From Dongia_B soli (GTDB taxonomy: Bacteria; Pseudomonadota; Alphaproteobacteria; Dongiales; Dongiaceae), in the NCBI RefSeq assembly GCF_034044715.1, contig NZ_JAXCLW010000001.1:806001-870000 (forward strand): a stretch of 64,000 nt of DNA, written 5' to 3'. The notes under the pieces are model-generated. The model did not search any database. It was not told the DNA's origin and saw only the letters and a program-made list of their open reading frames with translations. Of this stretch, positions 43,703-52,498 are shown one piece after another; position 1 is the first letter of the stretch; every line of letters begins with the position of its first letter. The position numbers and the translations under genes are program-made.

Positions 43703-45391
43703 TCAGGCCATTCGGATCTGTTGCAAGAAGTCGTTCACATCATGACGCAATGCATGGGCTTGGCGGGAAAGAGCCCCGGCGGCATGCAGCACATCGGCGG
43801 CGGCGGCGCCGGTTTCTCCCGCCGCCTCGGTGACGCCGCCGACATTGTTGGCGACTTGCTGTGTCCCGTCGGCTGCCTGCTGCACATTGCGGGCAATTTC
43901 CTGCGTCGCCGCCCCCTGCTCTTCCACAGCGGCAGCGACAGTGGTGGCGATCTCGCTGATCTGATGAATGGTGGCGGTGATCTGCCGGATCGAGCTGACC
44001 GAATCCCGCGTCGCGGTTTGGATCTCCTGGATCTGGCTGGTGATCTCTTCGGTGGCGCGGGCGGTTTGCGTGGCGAGATTCTTCACCTCCGACGCAACGA
44101 CGGCGAAACCCTTTCCTGCTTCGCCGGCACGGGCGGCTTCGATCGTCGCGTTCAAGGCGAGAAGATTGGTCTGGCCGGCGATGTCGTTAATCAGACGGAC
44201 GACATCGCCGATGCGTTCCACGGCTTTGACCAAGCCTTGCACCTGCGTGTCGGTGTGGGAAGCGGTGGTGACGGCATTGCCGGTGATCTGATTCGATTGC
44301 GCGACCTGGCGGCTGATCTCGTGGATCGAAGTGGACAATTCGTCGCCAGCGGCAGCGACGGTCTGCACATTGGCGGAGGCCTCCTCCGTGGCGGCGGAGA
44401 CGGCATTGGCCTGTTGCGCCGTCTTTTCGGCGATGGCCGTCATCGATTGCGCAGTCGCCTGCATCTCGGTTGCGGCGCCGGCGAGCTGTTCGAGCACGGC
44501 CGAGACCTTGTTGTCGAAATCGCGGATAAGCGCTTCGACGCGGACCTGGCGCGCCTCGCCCTCGGCCTGGCTCTGGGCGCGTTCAGCCTGCAGGCCTTCG
44601 TTCGCAATGCCGTTTTCTTTGAAGACGAGAACGGCACGCGCCATCTCGCCGATCTCGTCACGGCGCTTATCGTCGGTGATCAGCTGGCTGAAATCGCCAT
44701 TGGCAAGCTTGGTCATGATACTGGTCAAATTCCGGATCGGACCGGCAATGAACCGCCGCGAGACCGCGAGCGCCATCATCAGGCCGAGGACGATGCCGGC
44801 GCCGATCACTGAACTCATCAGCACGATGCGCAACGAATAGAACGCTTCCAGATCCGCGCGAATGCTGCTGATCTGGTCCTGGTTGATTTTCGCCAGCTCT
44901 TCGATCTCGCTGCCGAAGGCCTTGCGATTGGCGCGGTTGGCATCATTGTCGCCAAACAGCCGCGCCTTGGCCGGATCTTCCTCGACGCCGAGCCGCGCAA
45001 GCTCGGTGCGGAACTTGATGAACTGATCGGCATCGGCCTGCGCCTTTTCGAAGACCGGCATATTGTCATCCGCCACCAGCACCCGCCAGGCCGCCATGGT
45101 CTTCCCGAGTTCGGCGAGATCCTCCAGCAGATTGGGCGCAAATTTTTTCGCTGCCTCGATATCCTTGGACATGTAGATGCCGCGCGATTCCATCACCACG
45201 GCATAGATGAGGGCATTGACCCGCTCCCCGTAGATAGAGCGATTGGCGGTCGCTTCCATCTCCTCGACCAGGGCCTGGGAGCGAAACAAGGTCTCCAGGG
45301 AGACCAGCCCAATCACGCCGGCCGTGGCGATCAGGATGCAGGTGACCAGGAGAACCTTCGTGCCGATCTTGAGATTGGTGAGCCAGGACAT
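43703..45391 (-). CDS. Methyl-accepting chemotaxis protein
   Basis: Chemoreceptor of about 562 residues. Two membrane helices (about 12-32 and 182-205) flank a small helical periplasmic sensor. A HAMP domain follows (RRFIAGPIRNLTSIMTKLANGDF), then a long coiled-coil signalling domain with the conserved tip IAGQTNLLALNATIEAARAGEAGKGFAVVA. Ligand is unknown; the sensor resembles four-helix bundles. An upstream ATG at 45412 adds seven residues and cannot be excluded. No other chemotaxis or flagellar genes lie in the window. Confidence 0.93.
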   Translation of the reverse strand: MSWLTNLKIGTKVLLVTCILIATAGVIGLVSLETLFRSQALVEEMEATANRSIYGERVNALIYAVVMESRGIYMSKDIEAAKKFAPNLLEDLAELGKTMAAWRVLVADDNMPVFEKAQADADQFIKFRTELARLGVEEDPAKARLFGDNDANRANRKAFGSEIEELAKINQDQISSIRADLEAFYSLRIVLMSSVIGAGIVLGLMMALAVSRRFIAGPIRNLTSIMTKLANGDFSQLITDDKRRDEIGEMARAVLVFKENGIANEGLQAERAQSQAEGEARQVRVEALIRDFDNKVSAVLEQLAGAATEMQATAQSMTAIAEKTAQQANAVSAATEEASANVQTVAAAGDELSTSIHEISRQVAQSNQITGNAVTTASHTDTQVQGLVKAVERIGDVVRLINDIAGQTNLLALNATIEAARAGEAGKGFAVVASEVKNLATQTARATEEITSQIQEIQTATRDSVSSIRQITATIHQISEIATTVAAAVEEQGAATQEIARNVQQAADGTQQVANNVGGVTEAAGETGAAAADVLHAAGALSRQAHALRHDVNDFLQQIRMA

Positions 45392-45553
45392 GCCCGTTCT
45401 TTGCAAAATCATCCGGGAGAATTACCCAAGGCGGCACTGTAGTTTTGAAAACTTAAAGCCCGATTAAGGCTGTTTCATTGGCTTTCCGACGAATTCAGGC
45501 GAGAGCATTTAACAGTGAGTTCCAAAGTACACTCACCGACAATACCTGCATTT

Positions 45554-46522
45554 TTAGCTGTTCAATTTGCCAATGATGTCGTCGAGCTGTTCCAGGCTGC
45601 GGTAATGCACCACGACCTGCCCGCCGGCGGCGCCATCGAAATCGATCTCCACCTTGAGGCCGAGACGATGGGATAGGTCCCGCTCCAAGGCCTTGGTATC
45701 GGCATCCTTCTCGGCCGCCGGCTTGGCGGATTGCAGGCCGCGCGGCGCGCCTTTCCCATTCGGCTTGTCGACCGTGCCCGGCTTATGCGCCTGGGCGAGC
45801 GCCTCGGTCTGGCGGACGTTCAGCCCCTCGTCCACGACCTGCTGCGCCAGCGCGACCGGATCATCGGCCTTGATCAAGGCGCGGGCATGGCCGACGGTCA
45901 GCTTGCCATCCGCCAGCAACTTGCGCACCGGTTCCGGCAGATCCAGCAGGCGAAGCATATTGGCGATATGCGGCCGGCTCTTGCCGATGCGTTCGGCAAG
46001 CTGCTCCTGGGTGTATTTGAATTCCGCCATCAGGCGGTCATAGCCCTGGGCTTCTTCCAGCGGCGAGAGGTCCTGGCGCTGGACGTTTTCGATGATGGCG
46101 ATTTCCAGCACTTCACGATCGCCGAGCGCGCGGAAGACGATCGGCACCTGATGAAGTTGTGCCAGCTGGGCGGCACGCCAGCGCCGTTCGCCGGCGACGA
46201 TCTCGAACTGGCCCTTATGCTGCGGATGGTCGCGCACGAGGATGGGCTGCAGGACGCCGTTTTCCCGGATCGACTGCGCGAGGTTTTCCAGCAATTCCTC
46301 ATCGAAGACATGGCGGGGCTGGAACTTGCCCGGATGCAAAAATTCGATCGGCGCATGGCGCTGCACATTGCCGGCACCCGACGGCGTTCCCGCCGTCGCT
46401 GCGCCGGCGGATGACGATGCTTCAGCAGCGGCAGGCGCATTACCGGTCTTCACCGGCACCTCGTCGCCACCCAGGAGCGCCGACAAACCCCGACCCAAAC
46501 CGATATGCTTTTTCGCGGCCAT
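45554..46522 (-). CDS. parB: Chromosome partition protein ParB
   Basis: Site-specific DNA-binding CTPase that loads at parS and spreads to organise the origin for segregation. 322 residues with the N-terminal GLGRGLSALLG, arginine-rich CTP-binding motif GERRWRAAQLA and helix-turn-helix region (QEQLAERIGKSRPHIANMLRLL). The C-terminal dimer domain ends LEQLDDIIGKLNS. Downstream of parA by 37 bases. Three parS sites lie 1.5-3.5 kb upstream in the same operon. Confidence 0.97.
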   Translation of the reverse strand: MAAKKHIGLGRGLSALLGGDEVPVKTGNAPAAAEASSSAGAATAGTPSGAGNVQRHAPIEFLHPGKFQPRHVFDEELLENLAQSIRENGVLQPILVRDHPQHKGQFEIVAGERRWRAAQLAQLHQVPIVFRALGDREVLEIAIIENVQRQDLSPLEEAQGYDRLMAEFKYTQEQLAERIGKSRPHIANMLRLLDLPEPVRKLLADGKLTVGHARALIKADDPVALAQQVVDEGLNVRQTEALAQAHKPGTVDKPNGKGAPRGLQSAKPAAEKDADTKALERDLSHRLGLKVEIDFDGAAGGQVVVHYRSLEQLDDIIGKLNS

Positions 46523-46559
46523 CCCGCCCTACTCCTTCAACGATAATGATCCGACGACA

Positions 46560-47405
46560 TCAAGCGACAGCGTCGGCCGCGCCTGCCAGCGAGCGGCCGA
46601 CCAGGCCCTGCTCGCGTTTCAGCACTTCACTGGCGAGATGGACATAGGCCTGGCTGCCGGCGCAGCGAATGTCATAGAGCAAAGCGGGCTTGCCATGGCT
46701 CGGCGCTTCGGCGATGCGGATGTTGCGGGGAATGGCGGTTTCATAGACCTTCAAACCGAAGAAGGCGCGCACATCGGCGGCCACCTGTTCATTGAGGCCG
46801 GAGCGGCGGTCATACATGGTGAGAACGACGCCCTGAATTTCCAGCACCGGATTGAGCACCTTCTTCACGCGCTCCACGGTCTTGATGAGCTGGCTCAATC
46901 CTTCGAGCGCATAAAACTCGCATTGCAGCGGCACCAGCACGCAATCAGCCGCCACCATGGCATTCAAGGTCAGGAGCGTCAGCGAGGGCGGACAGTCGAT
47001 AAGAATAAAATCATAATCAAGCTTCGCCTGAGCTAGGGCATCGCGCAGGCGGAATTCCCGGCGGTCGAGATCGATCAGCTCGATCTCCGCCCCAGCCAGA
47101 TCCGGCGAGGTCGGCACGATCGACATATTCGGGACGAGGGTCTTCTTGGTAGCATCGGCGATGCTGGCGCCATCGATCAGGATCTCATACGACCCGGTTG
47201 CACGGTCGGCGCGCTCGATGCCAAGGCCGGTCGAGGCGTTGCCCTGGGGGTCCATGTCGATGATCAGCACCTGCTTGCCACAGGCAGCCAAGGCAGTGGC
47301 GAGATTGACCGCCGTGGTGGTCTTTCCCACCCCGCCTTTCTGATTTGCCACCGCTATGATTCGCGGTTGCCGTGAAGTCGATGTCTCGCGCGCGGGCTCG
47401 GTCAC
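46560..47405 (-). CDS. parA: Chromosome partition ATPase ParA
   Basis: Walker-type ATPase that moves ParB-parS complexes. 281 residues with the deviant Walker A QKGGVGKTTTAVNLA (about residues 23-37), DMDPQGNASTGLG and DCPPSLTLLTLNA. The start overlaps the rsmG stop by four bases, so it is translationally coupled to the upstream RNA-methylation genes. The order mnmE-mnmG-rsmG-parA-parB is the ancestral origin-proximal arrangement. Confidence 0.97.
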   Translation of the reverse strand: MTEPARETSTSRQPRIIAVANQKGGVGKTTTAVNLATALAACGKQVLIIDMDPQGNASTGLGIERADRATGSYEILIDGASIADATKKTLVPNMSIVPTSPDLAGAEIELIDLDRREFRLRDALAQAKLDYDFILIDCPPSLTLLTLNAMVAADCVLVPLQCEFYALEGLSQLIKTVERVKKVLNPVLEIQGVVLTMYDRRSGLNEQVAADVRAFFGLKVYETAIPRNIRIAEAPSHGKPALLYDIRCAGSQAYVHLASEVLKREQGLVGRSLAGAADAVA

Positions 47406-48088
47406 GATACTGTCCGTCGATTTAGATTGCAGAGTTTGAGGATGGTCCCGGGTGGCTCGCCGCCAGCATTAGCCATACTGGGATAGCGCTCCACCACCAT
47501 TGTCCAGTGCTTGGCGGCAGCGGTCAATTCTTCATCGACCTTGGCCCCCTTCAGCAGCAGAAAAACAGTCTCCGGCGTGGCGAAAGGCACACAATGAGCC
47601 AAAAGATCGTCCAAACCGGCACAAGCTCTAGCGGTGATGATGGCGGAAGGCCAGGCGGCCAGGGCATCGAATCGCTTGGCGTGGACCGCGACTCGGTCAC
47701 CGACCCCGATGGCCTGGGCAGCCTCCCGCAGGAAGGCGCATTTGCGGAGATCGGAATCGATGAGATGCACCTTGCGGCCGGTCATTGCCGCAAGCACCAG
47801 ACCGGGGAAACCGGCGCCACTGCCGAAGTCCGTTAGGACGCCATCCTTATTGGGCAAGAGCGGCAGGAGTTGAGCCGAATCCAGCATATGGCGCCGCCAG
47901 AGATCCGGCAGGGTTGCCGGACCCACCAGATTGATGGCTTTCTGCCATTTCACCAGCAAGGCGGCATAGGTTTCCAGGCGCTCTCGCCACAAACCCGATG
48001 TTTCACGTGAAACATCGGGAAGGAGACCTTGGATTTCCGAGATGAATTGATCCGGCCCGAAATTGGTCATGCGCGGGTGGGTGGTCAT
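47402..48088 (-). CDS. rsmG: 16S rRNA (guanine-N7)-methyltransferase
   Basis: Methylates G527 of 16S rRNA using S-adenosylmethionine (228 residues). The SAM-binding segment is LTDFGSGAGFPGLVLA, followed by HLIDSDLRKCAFLREAA and the helix with ITARACAGLDDLLAH. It overlaps mnmG upstream and parA downstream by four bases each. A perfect parS lies within its early codons. Confidence 0.96.
   Translation of the reverse strand: MTTHPRMTNFGPDQFISEIQGLLPDVSRETSGLWRERLETYAALLVKWQKAINLVGPATLPDLWRRHMLDSAQLLPLLPNKDGVLTDFGSGAGFPGLVLAAMTGRKVHLIDSDLRKCAFLREAAQAIGVGDRVAVHAKRFDALAAWPSAIITARACAGLDDLLAHCVPFATPETVFLLLKGAKVDEELTAAAKHWTMVVERYPSMANAGGEPPGTILKLCNLNRRTVS
47999..48014. promoter_or_regulatory. parS site, perfect, inside rsmG
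   Basis: TGTTTCACGTGAAACA matches the conserved bacterial parS palindrome at all 16 positions. It lies within the 5' coding part of rsmG, so codon use here is constrained by ParB binding as well as by protein. Confidence 0.95.
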
Positions 48089-50049
48089 GCGCTGATCTTG
48101 TCGCCTTCCGTTTGCTGGGGCTCCGCCTGCTGTTGCTGCGGGCGGCGGCGAACATAGCGTAAGAGGATGGTCAAGGCCGCCGGCGTGACGCCGGAAATAC
48201 GGCCCGCGGCGCCTAAGGTGGCGGGCCGGGCTGCCTTCAGCTTTTCCCGCACTTCTGCCGACAGCGAGGGAACAGCTTCGTAATCGAGATCGGCCGGCAG
48301 CAGCAGCGCCTCGTCGCGGCGAAAGGCATGGATATCCGCCTCCTGCCGCTTCAGATAGCCGGCATAGCGGCCATCGATTTCCATCTGTTCGGCAATCGCC
48401 GGGCTGAGACCCTGCAATTCCGGCCAGATCCCAGCGAGACGCGGTAAATCGATATCGGGATAGACCAGAAGATCCAAGGCGGAGCGGCGCACGCCGTCTT
48501 GATTGATATTGAGCCCCCGCCGCGCCAGTTCTGTCGGCGTCGCGGTCAAGCCCTGCATCAATGCTCGGGCAGCGGCGATCTTTTCCATCTTTTCCCGGAA
48601 AACCGCGGCCCGTTCGGCCCCAACACAGCCAAGAGCAATGCCTTTTTCGGTCAGGCGCTGATCCGCGTTGTCCTGGCGGAGCCTGAGCCGGTATTCGGCG
48701 CGGCTGGTGAACATGCGGTAGGGTTCCGATGTTCCACGTGAAACAAGATCGTCGATCATCACGCCAATATAGGCATCGGCCCGGTCCAGGCTGAACGGCG
48801 TTTCCAGAAGCCCGGCTGAATCCAGAACGGCGCCCCCTGCCCCCAGACGGCCCGCCCGCTCGGCGGCATTGAGTCCCGCCATCAGCCCCTGCGCCGCCGC
48901 TTCCTCATATCCGGTCGTGCCGTTGATCTGTCCGGCGAAAAACAGGCCGGGCACTCGCCGGGTTTCCAAGGCCGGCGTCAATTCGCGCGGATCCACGAAA
49001 TCATATTCGATGGCATAGCCGGGCCGCAGCATGACGGCCTTTTCGAGGCCCGGGATGATTTTCAGGATACCCGCCTGAACATCGGCCGGCAGCGAGGTGG
49101 AAATGCCGTTGGGATAGACCGTGTGATCATCCAGGCCCTCCGGCTCAAGAAAGATCTGGTGTCGGTCCTTGTCAGCGAAACGCACCACCTTGTCCTCAAT
49201 CGAGGGGCAGTAACGCGGGCCGGTACTCTCGATCTGGCCGGAATACATCGGCGCGCGGTGCAAATTGGCCCGGATCAGATCGTGAGCCGGCCTCCCGGTA
49301 TAGGTGATGCCGCAGGCGATCTGCGGTGTGGTGATCGTCTCGGTCAAATAGGACATCGGCACCGGCGGATTGTCCCCCGGCTGCATATCCAGACCGTCCC
49401 AATCGATGGTCCGGCCATCGAGACGCGGCGGCGTGCCAGTCTTCAGCCGGCCCAGCGGAAAGCCCAGGCGAGCCAGGGTTTCCGATAGATGGACCGACGG
49501 CGCCTCTCCCACGCGGCCCGCGGGAATGCGTTCTTCACCGCAATGAATGAGGCCGCGCAGGAATGTCCCTGTGGTCAGAACCACCGCGCCGCAGCCGATC
49601 CGCTCGCCGCCCTCGGTAACAATACCGGCGATACGCCCGGATTCATCCAGCAGAATGTCGTCGACCGCCGCGCCTTTGATCGACAGGTTCGGCTGCTCAG
49701 CCAAGAGATCTTGGATGGCCTGACGATAGAGTTTGCGGTCGGCCTGGGCACGGGGTCCCCGCACGGCCGGGCCCTTCGATTGATTGAGCATGCGGAACTG
49801 GATGCCGCCGCGATCAATGGCCCGCGCCATGATCCCGTCCAGCGCATCGATTTCCCGGACCAGGTGGCCCTTGGCCAAGCCGCCGATCGCGGGATTGCAG
49901 GACATCTCACCGATCTTGGCCGGATCATGGGTGATCAAGAGGGTCCGGGCCCCACAGCGCGCCGCAGCCGCGGCTGCCTCGGCACCGGCATGGCCGCCGC
50001 CGACCACCACCACATCGAACCGGTCGTTTATTTCCATCGTCATCGTCAT
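48085..50049 (-). CDS. mnmG: tRNA uridine carboxymethylaminomethyl modification enzyme MnmG
   Basis: FAD-dependent partner of MnmE that modifies the wobble uridine of several tRNAs. 654 residues. The FAD-binding motif VVVGGGHAGAEAA is at residues 14-26. Family marks are SCNPAIGGLAKGHLVREIDAL, the catalytic region TPPRLDGRTIDWD and the C-terminal domain for tRNA and MnmE contact. The start has ATGs at codons 1, 3 and 5 (MTMTMEIND); any is possible. A parS palindrome directly abuts the first ATG, and another lies within the gene. Confidence 0.97.
   Translation of the reverse strand: MTMTMEINDRFDVVVVGGGHAGAEAAAAAARCGARTLLITHDPAKIGEMSCNPAIGGLAKGHLVREIDALDGIMARAIDRGGIQFRMLNQSKGPAVRGPRAQADRKLYRQAIQDLLAEQPNLSIKGAAVDDILLDESGRIAGIVTEGGERIGCGAVVLTTGTFLRGLIHCGEERIPAGRVGEAPSVHLSETLARLGFPLGRLKTGTPPRLDGRTIDWDGLDMQPGDNPPVPMSYLTETITTPQIACGITYTGRPAHDLIRANLHRAPMYSGQIESTGPRYCPSIEDKVVRFADKDRHQIFLEPEGLDDHTVYPNGISTSLPADVQAGILKIIPGLEKAVMLRPGYAIEYDFVDPRELTPALETRRVPGLFFAGQINGTTGYEEAAAQGLMAGLNAAERAGRLGAGGAVLDSAGLLETPFSLDRADAYIGVMIDDLVSRGTSEPYRMFTSRAEYRLRLRQDNADQRLTEKGIALGCVGAERAAVFREKMEKIAAARALMQGLTATPTELARRGLNINQDGVRRSALDLLVYPDIDLPRLAGIWPELQGLSPAIAEQMEIDGRYAGYLKRQEADIHAFRRDEALLLPADLDYEAVPSLSAEVREKLKAARPATLGAAGRISGVTPAALTILLRYVRRRPQQQQAEPQQTEGDKISA
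48730..48745. promoter_or_regulatory. parS-like site with one mismatch, inside mnmG
   Basis: TGTTCCACGTGAAACA differs from the perfect parS at one position (C for T at the fifth base). It lies within mnmG coding sequence. One-mismatch sites are often still bound by ParB. Confidence 0.85.
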
Positions 50050-50065
50050 TGTTTCACGTGAAACA
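50050..50065. promoter_or_regulatory. parS site, perfect, abutting mnmG start
   Basis: TGTTTCACGTGAAACA occupies the 16 bases immediately before the first mnmG ATG, inside the 50-base mnmE-mnmG gap. It therefore overlaps the ribosome-binding position of mnmG. ParB loading here could affect mnmG expression. Confidence 0.96.
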
Positions 50066-50099
50066 TCCGCGCGGGATTCCCAATGCGGACGGTCTAGGC

Positions 50100-51464
50100 C
50101 TATTTACCTATACAAAACTCTCTAAAGATCCGATCCAGGATCTCTTCCACATCGACCCGGCCCGTGATCTCGCCCAAGGCCTGGACCGCCAGCCGCAAAT
50201 CTTCGCCCTTCAATTCCGGCAATTCGGCATCCATGCCGCGCAGCAAAGCGGCCTGGCACCGTTCGAGCGCCGCCCGATGCCGTTCGCGGGTCAGGGCGGG
50301 CGCGGTGCCCAAAGCCAAGCGCGCACCAGCGACCGTACCCAAGGCCTCGACCAATTGCTCGATCCCGGCGCCGGTCAAGGCAGATACGGCAAGCACAGGA
50401 TGGCCGGCAATTTCGTGCGGCATAGCGGGGCCGGAGGAACCTTTCGCCAAATCGGCCTTGTTCAACACCAGAAGGGCATCATCGTCAATCAGCTTGGCGG
50501 TCTCAGCGTCGACCAACGGCCGTTCGGTGCCCAAGGCCGTGCCGTCCAATACCAGCAATTTGAGATCCGCCGCCGCAGCCCGGTCGAAAGCACGCTTCAC
50601 GCCTTCCGCTTCAATGGCATCGACGGTTTCCCGCAAGCCCGCCGTATCGGCCAAAGTAACCGGATAGCCGCCAAGATCGAGATGAAGCTCGATGACATCG
50701 CGCGTCGTTCCCGCCTGGGCTGAGACGATGGCCGCCTCGCGGCGGGCTAGGCGATTGAGCAGGCTGGACTTGCCGGCATTGGGTGCGCCGAGGATCGCAA
50801 TCGAAAGACCATCGCGCAGACGCTCGCCGCGCCGGCCGTCATCGAGATGCAGGCCAATCGCCTCTTCGGCGGCCGCCATGGCGTGATCGACGGCAGGAAT
50901 GAGATCGGGCGGCAAATCTTCGTCAGGGAAATCAATCGCAGCTTCCAGCCGCGCCAGGGCATTTACCAGCTTTTCGCGCCAGCCCTCATAGAGCCGGGAC
51001 AAAGCTCCGCCCGCTTGACGCATCGCCTGGCGGCGCTGCGCCTCCGTCTCGGCGGCAATCAGATCGGCGAGGCCCTCCACTTCGGTCAGGTCCAGCTTGC
51101 CGTTATCAAAGGCGCGGCGGGTGAATTCACCGGGCCCGGCCAAGGCCAGACCGTAGGTGTTTTTCAACTCACGGGCGAGCGCGGAGAGGACTGCTATACT
51201 GCCATGAATATGCAGCTCGACCAGATCCTCGCCGGTGAAACTCGCGGGCCCGGGAAACCATATGACGAGGGCATCGTCAATGGGTTCGGCGCCGAGACCG
51301 TCAGCGCTCCATAAGGTTCGCCGAACGGCGCGTCGCGGTGCCGGCAGAGGCGACTTCGTCAACTTTGCCAACACACGCGAAGATTGTGGGCCGGAAATGC
51401 GGAAAACGGCGATACCAGCCCGGCCGGGCGCCGTCGCTTGAGCAAAGATCGTAGAGACAGCCAT
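50100..51464 (-). CDS. mnmE: tRNA modification GTPase MnmE
   Basis: GTPase partner of MnmG in wobble-uridine modification, 454 residues. The N-terminal folate-binding domain starts DTIFAQATAPGRAGIAVFRISG-like. The central GTPase domain has GAPNAGKSSLLN, DTAGLRET and NKADL. The C-terminal helical domain ends with the catalytic CIGK. An upstream TTG or ATG is open to 51488, but the ATG at 51464 follows GAGG and gives the family start MAVSTIFAQ. First gene of the mnmE-mnmG-rsmG-parA-parB operon. Confidence 0.97.
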   Translation of the reverse strand: MAVSTIFAQATAPGRAGIAVFRISGPQSSRVLAKLTKSPLPAPRRAVRRTLWSADGLGAEPIDDALVIWFPGPASFTGEDLVELHIHGSIAVLSALARELKNTYGLALAGPGEFTRRAFDNGKLDLTEVEGLADLIAAETEAQRRQAMRQAGGALSRLYEGWREKLVNALARLEAAIDFPDEDLPPDLIPAVDHAMAAAEEAIGLHLDDGRRGERLRDGLSIAILGAPNAGKSSLLNRLARREAAIVSAQAGTTRDVIELHLDLGGYPVTLADTAGLRETVDAIEAEGVKRAFDRAAAADLKLLVLDGTALGTERPLVDAETAKLIDDDALLVLNKADLAKGSSGPAMPHEIAGHPVLAVSALTGAGIEQLVEALGTVAGARLALGTAPALTRERHRAALERCQAALLRGMDAELPELKGEDLRLAVQALGEITGRVDVEEILDRIFREFCIGK

Positions 51465-51484
51465 TTTCGCCTCGCAAGGCGAGA

Positions 51485-51910
51485 TCATTCGGCCGTGGCC
51501 GCCGCCCGCTGCGCCGGCTGGCGATCTTCGGGCATTTTATCGCCGGGCTGCAGCATCAGATGTTCGACCCTTCCGCCAGCAACCAGATGATGCTGGAGGA
51601 CGGCCTCGACATCCTCGACCGTCGCCACGCTGTACCAGATGCCTTCCGGGTAGATCACCATGGTGGGACCCAGCTCGCAGCGATCCAAACAACCCGACTG
51701 GTTGATCCGGATACCGTCAAGGCCAAGCTCCTTGGCCCGGGCCTTCATGTAATTCCGCAGCTTCTCCGCACCCTTGCTCTTGCAACAGCCGCGCTTATGT
51801 CCCGCCGGGCGTTCATTGACGCAGCAGAAGACATGAGCTTCGTAATAGGGCGCCGGATCGCCCGGGAGATCGCGGTGGCGATTGCGGTTCTGATCACGCA
51901 TCTTGTTCAT
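51485..51910 (-). CDS. Thioredoxin-like (2Fe-2S) ferredoxin
   Basis: 141-residue protein of the thioredoxin-fold ferredoxin type. The segment HVFCCVNERPAGHKRGCC and the later GCLDRCELGP carry the cysteines expected to bind a [2Fe-2S] cluster. GPTMVIYPEGIWYSVATVEDVEAVL is typical of the family. It could transfer electrons or clusters; a specific partner is unknown. The basic N-terminal tail (RDQNRNRHRD) is unusual, and the second ATG (three codons on) may be the start. It lies between mnmE and the DUF6489 gene. Confidence 0.88.
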   Translation of the reverse strand: MNKMRDQNRNRHRDLPGDPAPYYEAHVFCCVNERPAGHKRGCCKSKGAEKLRNYMKARAKELGLDGIRINQSGCLDRCELGPTMVIYPEGIWYSVATVEDVEAVLQHHLVAGGRVEHLMLQPGDKMPEDRQPAQRAAATAE

Positions 51911-51956
51911 CCAACCATTTGCTGCCCGCCGGCCAGCTCCGTCCGCGGCATTCTGT

Positions 51957-52202
51957 TCACTTCTTATCGCCCTGCCTGCCGCTGAATTGCTGCCAGAACA
52001 TTTTCTGCATCTGCTCCAATCCAGCCACGCCTGCCGGCATCCAGGTCTTCAAAAGGGTCTCGGCATCGGTGCCTCGCATCGCCCCAAGCATCCGATCCTG
52101 AATTTCCTGCATCACAGCCCGCTGCATTGGGCCGACATCCGGCAAGCCGAAAAAGGCCCTCGCCTCTTCCGGCGAGCAGTCGATATCGATTTTGACCTTC
52201 AT
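51957..52202 (-). CDS. DUF6489 family small protein
   Basis: 81-residue acidic protein starting MKVKIDIDCSPEEARAFFGLPDV, the signature of the DUF6489 family of alphaproteobacteria. No membrane segment or metal motif is present. Function unknown. It is in the same direction as the ferredoxin gene 46 bases downstream and may be co-transcribed with it. Confidence 0.82.
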   Translation of the reverse strand: MKVKIDIDCSPEEARAFFGLPDVGPMQRAVMQEIQDRMLGAMRGTDAETLLKTWMPAGVAGLEQMQKMFWQQFSGRQGDKK

Positions 52203-52498
52203 CCCTCACCTCACAGTCTGTGCCAAGCGGGCTTTCAGCATAGGACCCTGTCAGATGTGCTAGGCCCTAATGATTTACCACCTTACAGGCGTGGTTCCGG
52301 CCGCGGCAAGGACCGGATAGCCGATGTCCGCCAATCCCGGCATGATGACTGGGGTAATTCCAGCGCGGCGCATGCATCGATCCACCTCGCCCCTTGTTTA
52401 CTCTACGAGCGCATTGCGAAGGGCGGCCATAAAGCCTTCAATAGCCGACCCGTCAATGAATCGAAGTTGCGGCATCCGCTGCAGAAGAGGCCGAAACG
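52203..52498. other. Divergent intergenic region
   Basis: 296 bases between the DUF6489 gene (leftward) and the DUF255 gene (rightward). No gene, repeat or strong promoter match was recognised; divergent promoters are expected. GAGG lies before the rightward ATG. Confidence 0.4.

Noticed and set aside
43331..44812. 493-codon plus-strand frame rich in Gly, Asp and Arg
   Set aside because: It lies antisense to the repetitive coiled coil of the chemoreceptor, which explains its repeat-like composition.
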